Assembly (NCBI GenBank): GCA_031278935.1
Contig: JAITJK010000050.1
Coordinates: 1 to 12,659, forward strand
Direction: 5' to 3'
Length of the DNA: 12,659 nucleotides
Origin: Spirochaetaceae bacterium
Lineage (GTDB): Bacteria > Spirochaetota > Spirochaetia > Treponematales > Breznakiellaceae
A program made the translations under genes and the position numbers. Shown here in pieces: positions 6,740-12,659 of this stretch (within the stretch, counting starts at the first letter, position 1; each line of letters starts with the position of its first letter). The notes below the pieces were generated by a model that was not told the origin of the DNA, did no database searches, and saw only the letters and a program-made list of their open reading frames with translations.

Positions 6740-8395
6740 TTATGGGCTAAAGAGAGCGTCAATTTTCTTGATCCCCCAGGAACGCACCGCTTCAAGGAGT
6801 TCCCCTGGGCCGAGGGCGTTGTGACGACGCTGTAGGGCGGCGGCTAAGGGCAGCACGGTGCTCAGTATCTGGCCTTGGCCTTGGGTAAGGCCCTGTAGAT
6901 AGGCCGGGACACTGCCGGTCAAGGCCGGGAGCCGCTGAAGCGCTGTCCGGTACGCGGCTATGAAGTCTTGGACCGTCGGCCAAGACCGGTCCGGTACGTC
7001 CGGGGACGGGAGTGGCGCCTGCTTTGGGGTGCTTAGGCCCTCCCTCCCTCCCCAAGGTGCGCCCATCCCCGGCACCGGGATAACCCGGGCCGGGAGCTCT
7101 GGAAGCCGTGCTTCAAGAAGCTGCCGGTAGCGGCGTAAGGGCGCGGTCTCATAATACCATCGGTCCCCGTGCCGAATCTTGGTGAGTTCCGGACTCCGGT
7201 AGAGCAAGGCCGACCATTGGGTTTCCAGAGGAGAAAAGCGGGTTTGCCGGGTCTCAAAGAAAGGATACAAGTAGGTTCCCCGGGCATAGGCGCGTCCCTC
7301 AGGATAGGCAAAATCCGCGCCGTACACCTCCACCTGGGTGGCCCCCCAATACGCCGCAAGAGATACCGCCGCATAGGTAACATTCCCCCCTGAGGTGTCC
7401 ACCAGGGGCAGGGGCCGCCAGTGTCGGGCGATGTACCGGGCCAAGGGATGGCCGCCGGCAAAAAAATAGGGTGCGGCCGCCTGGGAGGCCGCCGAAGGGG
7501 GACTCGCCAGGTCCAGGTAGAGAGGCGCGGGAAGCCCTTGCATGAAGTGGTAATAGCTGATGTGCTGGGCGTCAATGGAGACCACCGCATCCGGTATAAG
7601 TCCCGCGTTAAGGAGCGCGGGGAGGCTCGTATCCACCGCGATAAGGAACCGGGACGATCGCTCCTCTGCCAGGTGGGGGAGCTGAAGGTCCAGAGAAGGC
7701 CCTGCCGCACATATCGCCACCTGCTTCAACGGCGGCACGGGGTCTTGGGCGGGTTGCATGGTACGGAGGTTGCGCAGAATGTTGGAAAACCAGCGGATCC
7801 CCAAATGAGTTTGGACGGAATAATCCGCCCCAAGGCGTTCAATCCCCCGGTTAATCCCCTCTTGGGCGGTGCGAAAGAGTTCCCGCGCCGCATCGACTCG
7901 GACCCGTAAGGGGATGACCTGAATCCCTCGGTGAAACACCGGCTGATAGTGATCGGCGATATACTGCTCCAGCAGATCCGATCCAGGATCCACCAGGAAG
8001 TGCACCCGGGGATCCTCCCACAAGGTGCGGTATGATGCGGTGTCCAGGAGCTCTGCTACAGCATCATAGGCATAGTCAACGATTAAGATGTGGTGAATAT
8101 CCTCCCGTTCTAAGGCCGCAGCCGGGGCGAATCCGCCGCCTAAGCCGAAAAAAATGAGAAACCCCGCGTCTTGCACCGTACTGATGAGCCTTTGGCCCTC
8201 CCGTTGGGGGTCTACCAAGGAGTGTAAGGGCCGCGCGGGGGTAGAGGAGCCCTTCAAGGCGGGAACCTTTTCGCCAGAACGGGCGGGTGCCCAGGCGTAG
8301 TGACCCGGTCCAGTAAAGGCCGCCGAAAGCCGGGCGCTCAAGCCAGGATCGCAGGCAGCCAGGGCCTTGAGATTGGCCTGCAAAAAACCCGCCAT
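6740..8395 (-). CDS. DUF115 (Maf/MptE-like) motility accessory protein
   Basis: This 551-aa soluble protein is of the DUF115 / 6-hydroxymethylpterin pyrophosphokinase MptE-like family. Bacterial members are the motility accessory factors (Maf) implicated in putting nonulosonic sugars on flagellin. Landmarks are PLHSLVDPQREGQRLI (56-71) and the Gly-rich FGLGGG (83-88) in the N-terminal domain, AAGPSLD (230-236) and DAVVSIDAQ (269-277) at the nucleotide/sugar-binding core, and SGGNVTYAAVSLAAYWGA (335-352) followed by VYGADFAYPEG (357-367). The C-terminal 130 residues are Pro/Ala/Leu-rich and helical. Its ATG follows the upstream DUF115 stop by two bases (TAG GA ATG), so translation is coupled. 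The frame is intact, unlike its neighbour. The substrate is not visible; flagellin glycosylation is inferred from the family, as no flagellin gene is in the window. Confidence 0.85.
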   Translation of the reverse strand: MAGFLQANLKALAACDPGLSARLSAAFTGPGHYAWAPARSGEKVPALKGSSTPARPLHSLVDPQREGQRLISTVQDAGFLIFFGLGGGFAPAAALEREDIHHILIVDYAYDAVAELLDTASYRTLWEDPRVHFLVDPGSDLLEQYIADHYQPVFHRGIQVIPLRVRVDAARELFRTAQEGINRGIERLGADYSVQTHLGIRWFSNILRNLRTMQPAQDPVPPLKQVAICAAGPSLDLQLPHLAEERSSRFLIAVDTSLPALLNAGLIPDAVVSIDAQHISYYHFMQGLPAPLYLDLASPPSAASQAAAPYFFAGGHPLARYIARHWRPLPLVDTSGGNVTYAAVSLAAYWGATQVEVYGADFAYPEGRAYARGTYLYPFFETRQTRFSPLETQWSALLYRSPELTKIRHGDRWYYETAPLRRYRQLLEARLPELPARVIPVPGMGAPWGGREGLSTPKQAPLPSPDVPDRSWPTVQDFIAAYRTALQRLPALTGSVPAYLQGLTQGQGQILSTVLPLAAALQRRHNALGPGELLEAVRSWGIKKIDALFSP

Positions 8396-9102
8396 TCCTA
8401 GAGTCGCACCTTGGTGTAGGGTTGGACTAGGCGGAACATACGGGCCTTAAGGGTATGAAGCCCCACCTCCTCCCCAGGAGTCACAAGGGAAGTGGCTTCT
8501 TCCCGCACCTTTGCCTGGGTGCAGGGGTCTTCCAGGGCCTGCATAAGCACGGATAAGCCCTTTTGAACCGGATGATCCTGCCGGGGGATAGGCAGCGTCC
8601 GTATAAGCGGCTCTTGAGCCACCGGCATAGGAAGGCGCAAGTCTTCCCTTTCCTTCAAAGCCTTGAATACCGGATGGGCGCTTCCTAGTGGATAAATGCG
8701 ATCCGGATAGGTGTCAAGATGCTGACGAAACCAGGCGGCATAGATGGCATGGCTTCCGTTTACGAGGATCGACCGGGAACGGGTAAAGCTTTGGGTATAC
8801 GCGGGATTAAGCCGGAACGCCCCTTCTGTAAGGAGCCGGTCAAAGCTGTAGGGCCGAGCGTGGGTTCTTATATCCCGGTGGGCCAGGTCCATACCGGCGA
8901 GATAAATCTTCCCTTGGGTGAGCGAAAGGGCCAGGTCCAGGGCAGATGCACTCACCGTTCCTCGTTGGGGCACACTGATGAAGGGAATCCCCAGGGCCCG
9001 CAAGATCAAGGTCTGCCAAAGACTCCCGTCGCTCAAGGGCACGAGATCGATATCCTCGCACTGAGATGGCAAGGCCGCGCAAAGACTTGCAGCAAGCGCC
9101 CA

Positions 9103-9112
9103 GGGGGGGGGG
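9103..9112 (-). repeat. Homopolymer tract of ten C (coding strand) in a maf-like gene
   Basis: Ten G on the plus strand, read as CGC CCC CCC CCC TGG, encode Arg-Pro-Pro-Pro-Trp at about residues 251-255 of the restored protein. It lies mid-gene, after the AAGPSL core. Gain or loss of one C would shift the frame. It is the longest mononucleotide run in the window. Confidence 0.9.
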
Positions 9113-9762
9113 CGGCGAAGGCATTCGTATAGATGGAAACTGGCCCAAGGGCCACCGTCGGTGGTGATAACCATGTCCGGCTGTATCCCCCTAGCGTTGA
9201 GGGCTGGTACGGAGGAAGAAACCGCCAGAATTCCATGAGGGCTTTGACGCCGTAAGCCGTGAATCAGGGGCAGGGCCTCTTCTAGGCTCGGTCCCGCCGC
9301 GGTAAGGATCAGCGGAAGCGTACCGGAGTGGTCTTGGAGCCGGACACGACGAATAATCAGAAGATTTTTGAAAAAATTGCGAAACCATCTGGGGCCAAAG
9401 GCCCGAGTAGTCCGCATATTCGCATCCAGGCGTTTGATGAAATCCACGGTTTCCCGTAGAAGCCAGCGATAAGCTTCCCCATAGACGGAGAGGGCAGGCC
9501 GCCATTCGATAATCTTTATGGCCGAAGCCGCCGTTTCCGGGATGGCGCATTCCAAAAATACCCGCAAGGGGATTCCCGTCTCTGGACTCCAACGGCGCAC
9601 CGGCAGGGCCGCCGCCGCCGGGATAGGCGCGCTGGAGTATGCGTGCAGGGCAATAAGCTCTAGGCCGGGAAACTTCCGGTGCAATAGGGGGACCAGGTAT
9701 TCCTCTCCCGGTTCAATGAGGATGCCAAAACGAAGTCGTGGCGGCAGGGTGAGGGAATTAAG

Positions 9763-9765
9763 TTA
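9763..9765 (-). other. In-frame TAA stop, codon 34 of the DUF115 gene
   Basis: The codons read GGA GAA GCG GAA AAA TAA CTT AAT TCC on the minus strand. Conserved residues flank it on both sides in one frame, so no frameshift is needed to explain it. A single T-to-A change from TTA (Leu), as the paralogue alignment suggests, would create it. Confidence 0.8.
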
Positions 9766-9853
9766 TTTTTCCGCTTCTCCTTGGGGATTGTACCGGGAAT
9801 GCAGGGCCCCTTGCGGCGCGGGGCCTTCCCGGTTCCGCTGGGGGAGGGGCGTT

Positions 9854-10759
9854 TCACAAGGCATAGGGGCTATAGGGTCTAAGGAGTTCCAACAGCGCCT
9901 CCGGGCTCTCCGCTTCAACGTGTGCTACCGTAATGAGGCCCACACTCCGGGAAAGCCGGTGGGCAAGCAAATCCCGGTCAGCGGGTTGGTGAAATAAGAT
10001 AAGAAGATACTGCGAAGCGACTCGGATAAGCGCCCCTAAGGGGGCCAACACCGATAGAACCGGGGCGACATCTCCGGAAAGGGCAAAGAGCATCCCCTGA
10101 ACCGGGTTTTGCTCAAAGGCCCGGCCCGCGCGCCGGCTATAAAACGTAAGAATCTCCCGGCGCACCTCGGAAAGGGGAAGTTCCGGCTCCGCTTCGGGTT
10201 CCGGAAGCCACATTGTGTCATGTGAGGCCTCTTGCGCCGGTTTAGGGGCCTTTAGAGGAGGCCCTCGGAACACCTGGCTAATATCCTCCAAGATACGGGC
10301 AATCCAGGACGCCTTAAAAGGCGCTTCCCCTTGCTGGGAGGCTTCGGCCAAGAGCACCAGATACTCAGAAGGACGCCTTTCATCCAGAGGAAAGGCCCAG
10401 ATACGGGCGTCTGATTCAATTGCGCTGATGCCGAGGAGCGCGGGGGAGCCGATGATACAGAACCGTCGTCCGTCCCCGCTTTCCGCTGGGGCGGTCCCCT
10501 GTAACTGGGGAGGGAGCCGTTCTAGGGGGATGAGGGTTTTCTCTATCCCTAAACCCACAGAAGCATAGCCTGTATAGGTATCCTGAATCAAACGAAGACA
10601 GATGCCGCACTGAAAAGACCCGTAGGTTTTAAGGAGGCTCAAAGCCGTATAGGGGGTGGTGCCTTTTTCCGCGATCCGGAGAATCCGGTCCCGCAGCCGT
10701 TTCCCCTTATCATCCAACTGGAGGGAATACCGGGAAAGGGCTTTATCTAAAAGCCCCAT
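9854..10759 (-). CDS. Hypothetical protein, 301 aa, in the DUF115 operon
   Basis: I do not recognise this protein. It has no signal peptide or membrane helix. The N-terminus is charged and helical (MGLLDKALSRYSLQLDDKGKRLRDRILRI as a run of heptads, 1-29). From about 45 to 165 it alternates strands and helices (QCGICLRLIQDTYTGYASVGLG; RRFCIIGSPALLGISAIES; EYLVLLAEAS), which could be a GAF-like sensor fold; that is only a guess. A Pro/Glu-rich linker (about 170-197, PEPEAEPELP) leads to a second alpha/beta domain ending QYLLILFHQPADRDLLAHRL and HVEAESPEALLELL. Its ATG follows the upstream gene's TAA by one base, and its own stop lies inside the start of the DUF115 gene, so it is firmly part of that translation chain. 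The reading frame is complete. Confidence 0.8.
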   Translation of the reverse strand: MGLLDKALSRYSLQLDDKGKRLRDRILRIAEKGTTPYTALSLLKTYGSFQCGICLRLIQDTYTGYASVGLGIEKTLIPLERLPPQLQGTAPAESGDGRRFCIIGSPALLGISAIESDARIWAFPLDERRPSEYLVLLAEASQQGEAPFKASWIARILEDISQVFRGPPLKAPKPAQEASHDTMWLPEPEAEPELPLSEVRREILTFYSRRAGRAFEQNPVQGMLFALSGDVAPVLSVLAPLGALIRVASQYLLILFHQPADRDLLAHRLSRSVGLITVAHVEAESPEALLELLRPYSPYAL

Positions 10760-10760
10760 G

Positions 10761-11951
10761 TTAGGCGATTCCTAGTTCACTAAACAGCTTTTTGTAAATA
10801 TCAAAATAGCGGGATTCGGCGAATTCTCCGATTTTTTCCTCCGGCAGGGCTTCTAAGAGCTGATCCATGGCCATAAGGACATTTTTTATTTCCCCTTTCA
10901 GGTCAAAGGGTTTTGCATCAGAGGATTCTGTCTTGGGCTCATCGGACTCTTTATGCGGGAAAGCGCCCTGCCCCGAACCGTCATCAGGATCATCCGGGTC
11001 GTCATCGTCTTCCGCCGTCTCGGCGGGCAGGTTTTCCGGACCGATAAGAGATTCAAGGCGCTCAAAAGCCTCGTCCAGGTCTTCTTCGTCCTGGGCCGTC
11101 AGATCAAGGGGTATATCTTTAATGGATCCACTTTCGATAAACAATTCATCGATCAAAAAATCGTTCTTTACCAGACTCGCCACCGCCCCTTCGGTAGTAT
11201 CCGGCTCCGGATCTGCCTCAAGGGAAGCATCAGGCGGGGGAACAAGGACCTCGATCTCCTCCCTGAGGACTTCTTCCTGCGGAAAGGGCGGCGCTTCCCC
11301 AAGAAGACTCTCGGTTTCACCCTCCTCCGGCTCATCAACGGTGGGGGTAACTTCGATTTCCTGGGCAAAATGAGCGTGACTGGGGCTTAGAACCTGGGGC
11401 AAGGAAACCGGATTCTGGAAAATACTGGTAAGTTCGTCCCCCGTGATGGTAACTTTTTCATCCTCTTCACCGGTAAACGTCCCCCTCGCCTCAACAAAGG
11501 AAACCTCCGCGCCATCAGCCTCGTTCTCATCCAGAGGGTCATCCCGGGACGTCACCGCTTCTTCCCGCAGGATAACCAGGGTCTTCAGTTCCAACACTTC
11601 CCTTCGGATCAAGGACAATTCATCCAAAATCTTCTGTAATAAATGCAATCCCTCCACCGTACCTTGAGGGGATGCCTCGGCAAGGGCCGCCGCTTCAAGG
11701 TACGGGGCCGCAGCCTCTTCCCCGGCCGGGTGGCTAAACCTGAGAGTCGGGATGCCTTCGCGTTCCCGGGATTCCGCTTCAGGGCTCTCCGTAGCCGCTG
11801 GGATGAAGGACCCAAGACTATCGGGAAACCCCTCCGTACCGTTCTGCCCCTCACTCTTTACCCACACTCCATAGGCATCCAGTTCCCGAGTTGCCTCTTG
11901 CGTTTCCGGCCGATTGCGTATAGGGTCTAACCAGGGTTTCTCACTTGTCAT
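10761..11951 (-). CDS. Acidic low-complexity hypothetical protein, first gene of the DUF115 operon
   Basis: This 396-aa protein is of unknown function, with no signal peptide or membrane helix, so it is probably cytosolic. It is very acidic and largely disordered: Glu/Asp/Pro/Ser-rich stretches at 135-250 and a DDDDPDDPDDGSGQG cluster at about 315-329. Two ordered islands stand out. One is a short coiled coil at about 100-131 (GLHLLQKILDELSLIRREVLELK); the other is a C-terminal helical block at 350-396 (LKGEIKNVLMAMDQLLEALP, then FAESRYFDIYKKLFSELG) with the look of a conserved docking domain. The pattern of ordered ends and an acidic middle suggests a scaffold or adaptor. AGGAG (11957-11961) lies five bases before the ATG. 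It is followed by the 301-aa gene after a single base. Its function in the Maf-type unit is unknown. Confidence 0.8.
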   Translation of the reverse strand: MTSEKPWLDPIRNRPETQEATRELDAYGVWVKSEGQNGTEGFPDSLGSFIPAATESPEAESREREGIPTLRFSHPAGEEAAAPYLEAAALAEASPQGTVEGLHLLQKILDELSLIRREVLELKTLVILREEAVTSRDDPLDENEADGAEVSFVEARGTFTGEEDEKVTITGDELTSIFQNPVSLPQVLSPSHAHFAQEIEVTPTVDEPEEGETESLLGEAPPFPQEEVLREEIEVLVPPPDASLEADPEPDTTEGAVASLVKNDFLIDELFIESGSIKDIPLDLTAQDEEDLDEAFERLESLIGPENLPAETAEDDDDPDDPDDGSGQGAFPHKESDEPKTESSDAKPFDLKGEIKNVLMAMDQLLEALPEEKIGEFAESRYFDIYKKLFSELGIA

Positions 11952-11971
11952 AACCGCTCCTGCTGGTTTTC

Positions 11972-11977
11972 ATTATC
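11972..11977 (-). promoter_or_regulatory. Possible -10 box of the DUF115 operon
   Basis: On the minus strand this reads GATAAT, one mismatch from TATAAT. Transcription would begin about 14 bases before the ATG at 11951, leaving room for the AGGAG site. No good -35 box is seen at the usual distance, so the call is weak. Confidence 0.3.
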
Positions 11978-11984
11978 GGTTGGA

Positions 11985-12060
11985 CCAGGGGATTCTTGAG
12001 GTGCTTTACGCTGTGGGAGTCCGTCGGGAGGACTCCTGCAGGGTTTCTAAAGAATCCTGG
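11985..12060 (+). promoter_or_regulatory. Nested inverted repeat / structured leader upstream of the ftsB-like gene
   Basis: The outer arms are GGATTCTT (11990-11997) and AAGAATCC (12050-12057), extended by CCA/TGG (11985-11987 with 12058-12060) across a two-base bulge. Inside is a 12-bp hairpin, 12011-12022 with 12030-12041 around a 7-nt loop (GTCGGGA). Two of its pairs are U-G and G-U when read as plus-strand RNA; on the minus strand they would be mismatches, so the structure favours an RNA read towards the ftsB-like gene. A third small hairpin GGAC-AAGC-GTCC follows at 12059-12070 and is mutually exclusive with the last outer pairs. No T run follows, so it is not a plain terminator. Identity unknown. 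Confidence 0.55.
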
Positions 12061-12083
12061 ACAAGCGTCCGTAACTATACATA

Positions 12084-12599
12084 ATGGGATCCGTAAAATA
12101 TCTCATTCCTATTTGGGTTGGGATCGTGGTTTATACTTTATTCTCAGTAGTACGGGGCCCGGTAGGCATATCCGCCTATAATCAACTCGGACGGGAGTAC
12201 GACCGACTCTCGGAAAACATGGAATCCCTCAAACGCATCAACAAAGAACTGGAAACCGCCCGGGACGCCCTCATGTACGACCAGGAAACCATCGCCACTT
12301 ACGCCCGGGACCTGGGGTACAGCCGGAGAAACGAACGGTTTATCCGCATTGTGGGCCTTGAGGGGAAGCGGAAAACCCACACCGAAGCGGGGGAACTGTT
12401 GCTCGCCCAGGAACCTGAGCACATTTCAGATGTTACCATCAAAATCATCGCCTTTGCCATTGGGGCGGGCCTTTTTTTATGCATGTGGATCCCGGACTTT
12501 TTAGAGACCCAGCAGCAGCAAAGACGAACCGAACCGAACCACCGCTCCTATGCCGGGCGCCGGCAGGCCGATGGAGCGCCTTTCTATCGAAAGGGATAA
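12084..12599 (+). CDS. FtsB/DivIC-like septum formation protein with second membrane helix
   Basis: This 171-aa protein is predicted to be an inner-membrane protein of the cell-division complex, where FtsB/DivIC bridges early and late divisome proteins. TM1 spans about 5-23 (YLIPIWVGIVVYTLFSVV). A coiled coil runs at about 31-64, and DPE-like DQETIATYARDLGYSRRNERFIRIVG (66-91) matches the end of the DivIC domain. Family members usually stop near 100-120 aa. Here a second hydrophobic helix (about 117-136, VTIKIIAFAIGAGLFLCMWI) and a basic Gln/Arg-rich tail follow. That predicts a periplasmic loop between two spans, with both ends cytoplasmic. An in-frame stop at 12072-12074 rules out longer starts, and the ATG lacks a clear Shine-Dalgarno sequence. 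It is divergent from the DUF115 operon, behind a structured leader. Confidence 0.85.
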   Translation: MGSVKYLIPIWVGIVVYTLFSVVRGPVGISAYNQLGREYDRLSENMESLKRINKELETARDALMYDQETIATYARDLGYSRRNERFIRIVGLEGKRKTHTEAGELLLAQEPEHISDVTIKIIAFAIGAGLFLCMWIPDFLETQQQQRRTEPNHRSYAGRRQADGAPFYRKG

Positions 12600-12622
12600 T
12601 GATGAAAAAGAAAAGAAAAATA

Positions 12623-12652
12623 TTGCTATATGATAGCATGATGGGTTAGAAT
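12623..12652 (+). promoter_or_regulatory. Possible promoter with overlapping dyad, right edge
   Basis: TTGCTA (12623-12628) and TAGAAT (12647-12652) are 18 bp apart in an AT-rich stretch after the ftsB-like stop, and could serve a gene beyond the window. A 6-bp dyad TGCTAT-ATG-ATAGCA (12624-12638) overlaps the -35 box, as an operator would. Read on the minus strand, the same hairpin is followed by a T-rich run, so a terminator for a convergent gene to the right is an equal alternative. Confidence 0.3.
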
Positions 12653-12659
12653 AAAAACT

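Larger units (their letters stand above)
8398..9864 (-). pseudogene. DUF115 (Maf/MptE-like) gene interrupted by an in-frame TAA
   Basis: This is a paralogue of the next gene down. From the ATG at 9864, 33 codons (ending ALHSRYNPQGEAEK) run into TAA at 9763-9765. The same frame then continues uninterrupted to TAG at 8398-8400. The parts before and after the stop both align without gaps to the intact paralogue: HSRYNPQGEAEK to HSLVDPQREGQR, then LRFGILIEPGEEYLVPLL to FLIFFGLGGGFAPAAALE. So this is one gene with a nonsense codon where the paralogue has Leu70. Restored, it would be 488 aa, with AAGPSLE at 189-195, DMVITTDG at about 230-237 and AGMDLAHRD further on. The first start-type codon after the stop is TTG at 9684 with no ribosome-binding site; from there 428 residues are open. 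It overlaps the upstream gene by 11 bp and also holds a C10 tract. Sequencing error, recent loss or an OFF allele are all possible. Confidence 0.75.

Noticed and set aside
9660..9857. 65-codon minus-strand frame at the start of the interrupted DUF115 gene
   Set aside because: It runs in a different frame from the residues that align with the paralogue (HSRYNPQGEAEK and LRFGILIEP), so it is not the true N-terminus and no frameshift needs to be invoked.
11990..12057. tRNA gene, because 7-8 bp outer arms enclose about 52 nt with an internal hairpin
   Set aside because: There is no T-arm or TTCRA loop before the 3' arm and no D-arm; the inner 12-bp stem does not fit an anticodon arm.
12599..12649. 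Short frame overlapping the ftsB-like stop (MMKKKRKILLYDSMMG, then stop)
   Set aside because: Sixteen codons in an A-rich tract with no ribosome-binding site or known match; better explained as promoter-type DNA.

Overview
The window looks like chromosome of a moderately GC-rich spirochaete, most like a termite-gut or free-living Treponema. That rests on the gene mix: tandem DUF115 motility-accessory proteins, an acidic spirochaete-style hypothetical protein, a PspA module led by a STAS protein, and an FtsB-like protein with an extra membrane helix. It is inference; there is no rRNA or marker gene to settle it. No transposase, phage gene, tRNA or CRISPR array is visible.

Layout from left to right: (1) 1-2093, minus strand: the 5' part of guaB (IMP dehydrogenase) and complete purB (adenylosuccinate lyase), two enzymes acting on either side of IMP. 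(2) 2094-2352: a 259-bp gene-free stretch with a 10-bp tandem repeat and inverted repeats, a candidate dispersed repeat. (3) 2353-3066, minus: a TrmJ-type tRNA ribose methyltransferase. (4) 3148-5786, plus: a probable four-gene operon of a STAS/zinc-ribbon protein, a small YbjN/CesT-like protein, PspA and an aldo/keto reductase. It looks like an envelope-stress unit without the pspB/C/F set of proteobacteria. (5) 5846-11951, minus, read right to left: five tightly packed genes. These are an acidic low-complexity protein, an unrecognised 301-aa protein, two DUF115 (Maf/MptE-like) proteins and a COG0731-like radical SAM enzyme. Junctions are 1 bp apart, 11 bp overlapping, 2 bp apart and 18 bp apart, so they are almost surely one transcription unit. 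Family knowledge points to flagellin or surface glycan modification. (6) 11952-12083: a divergent intergenic region with a large nested inverted repeat. (7) 12084-12599, plus: an FtsB/DivIC-like cell-division protein with two membrane helices. (8) 12600-12659: an AT-rich tail with a possible promoter and dyad.

The most notable observations concern the first-translated DUF115 gene (8398-9864). Its frame starts at an ATG overlapping the upstream gene, but an in-frame TAA interrupts it at codon 34, where the neighbouring paralogue has leucine. The same gene carries a run of ten C residues on its coding strand. Poly-G/C tracts in maf genes are the classic phase-variation device of Campylobacter, so this may be a contingency locus, currently broken or switched off by a separate nonsense change. 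Also worth attention are the structured leader of the ftsB-like gene, whose G-U pairs favour an RNA read in the ftsB direction, and the STAS/zinc-ribbon fusion leading the PspA operon.
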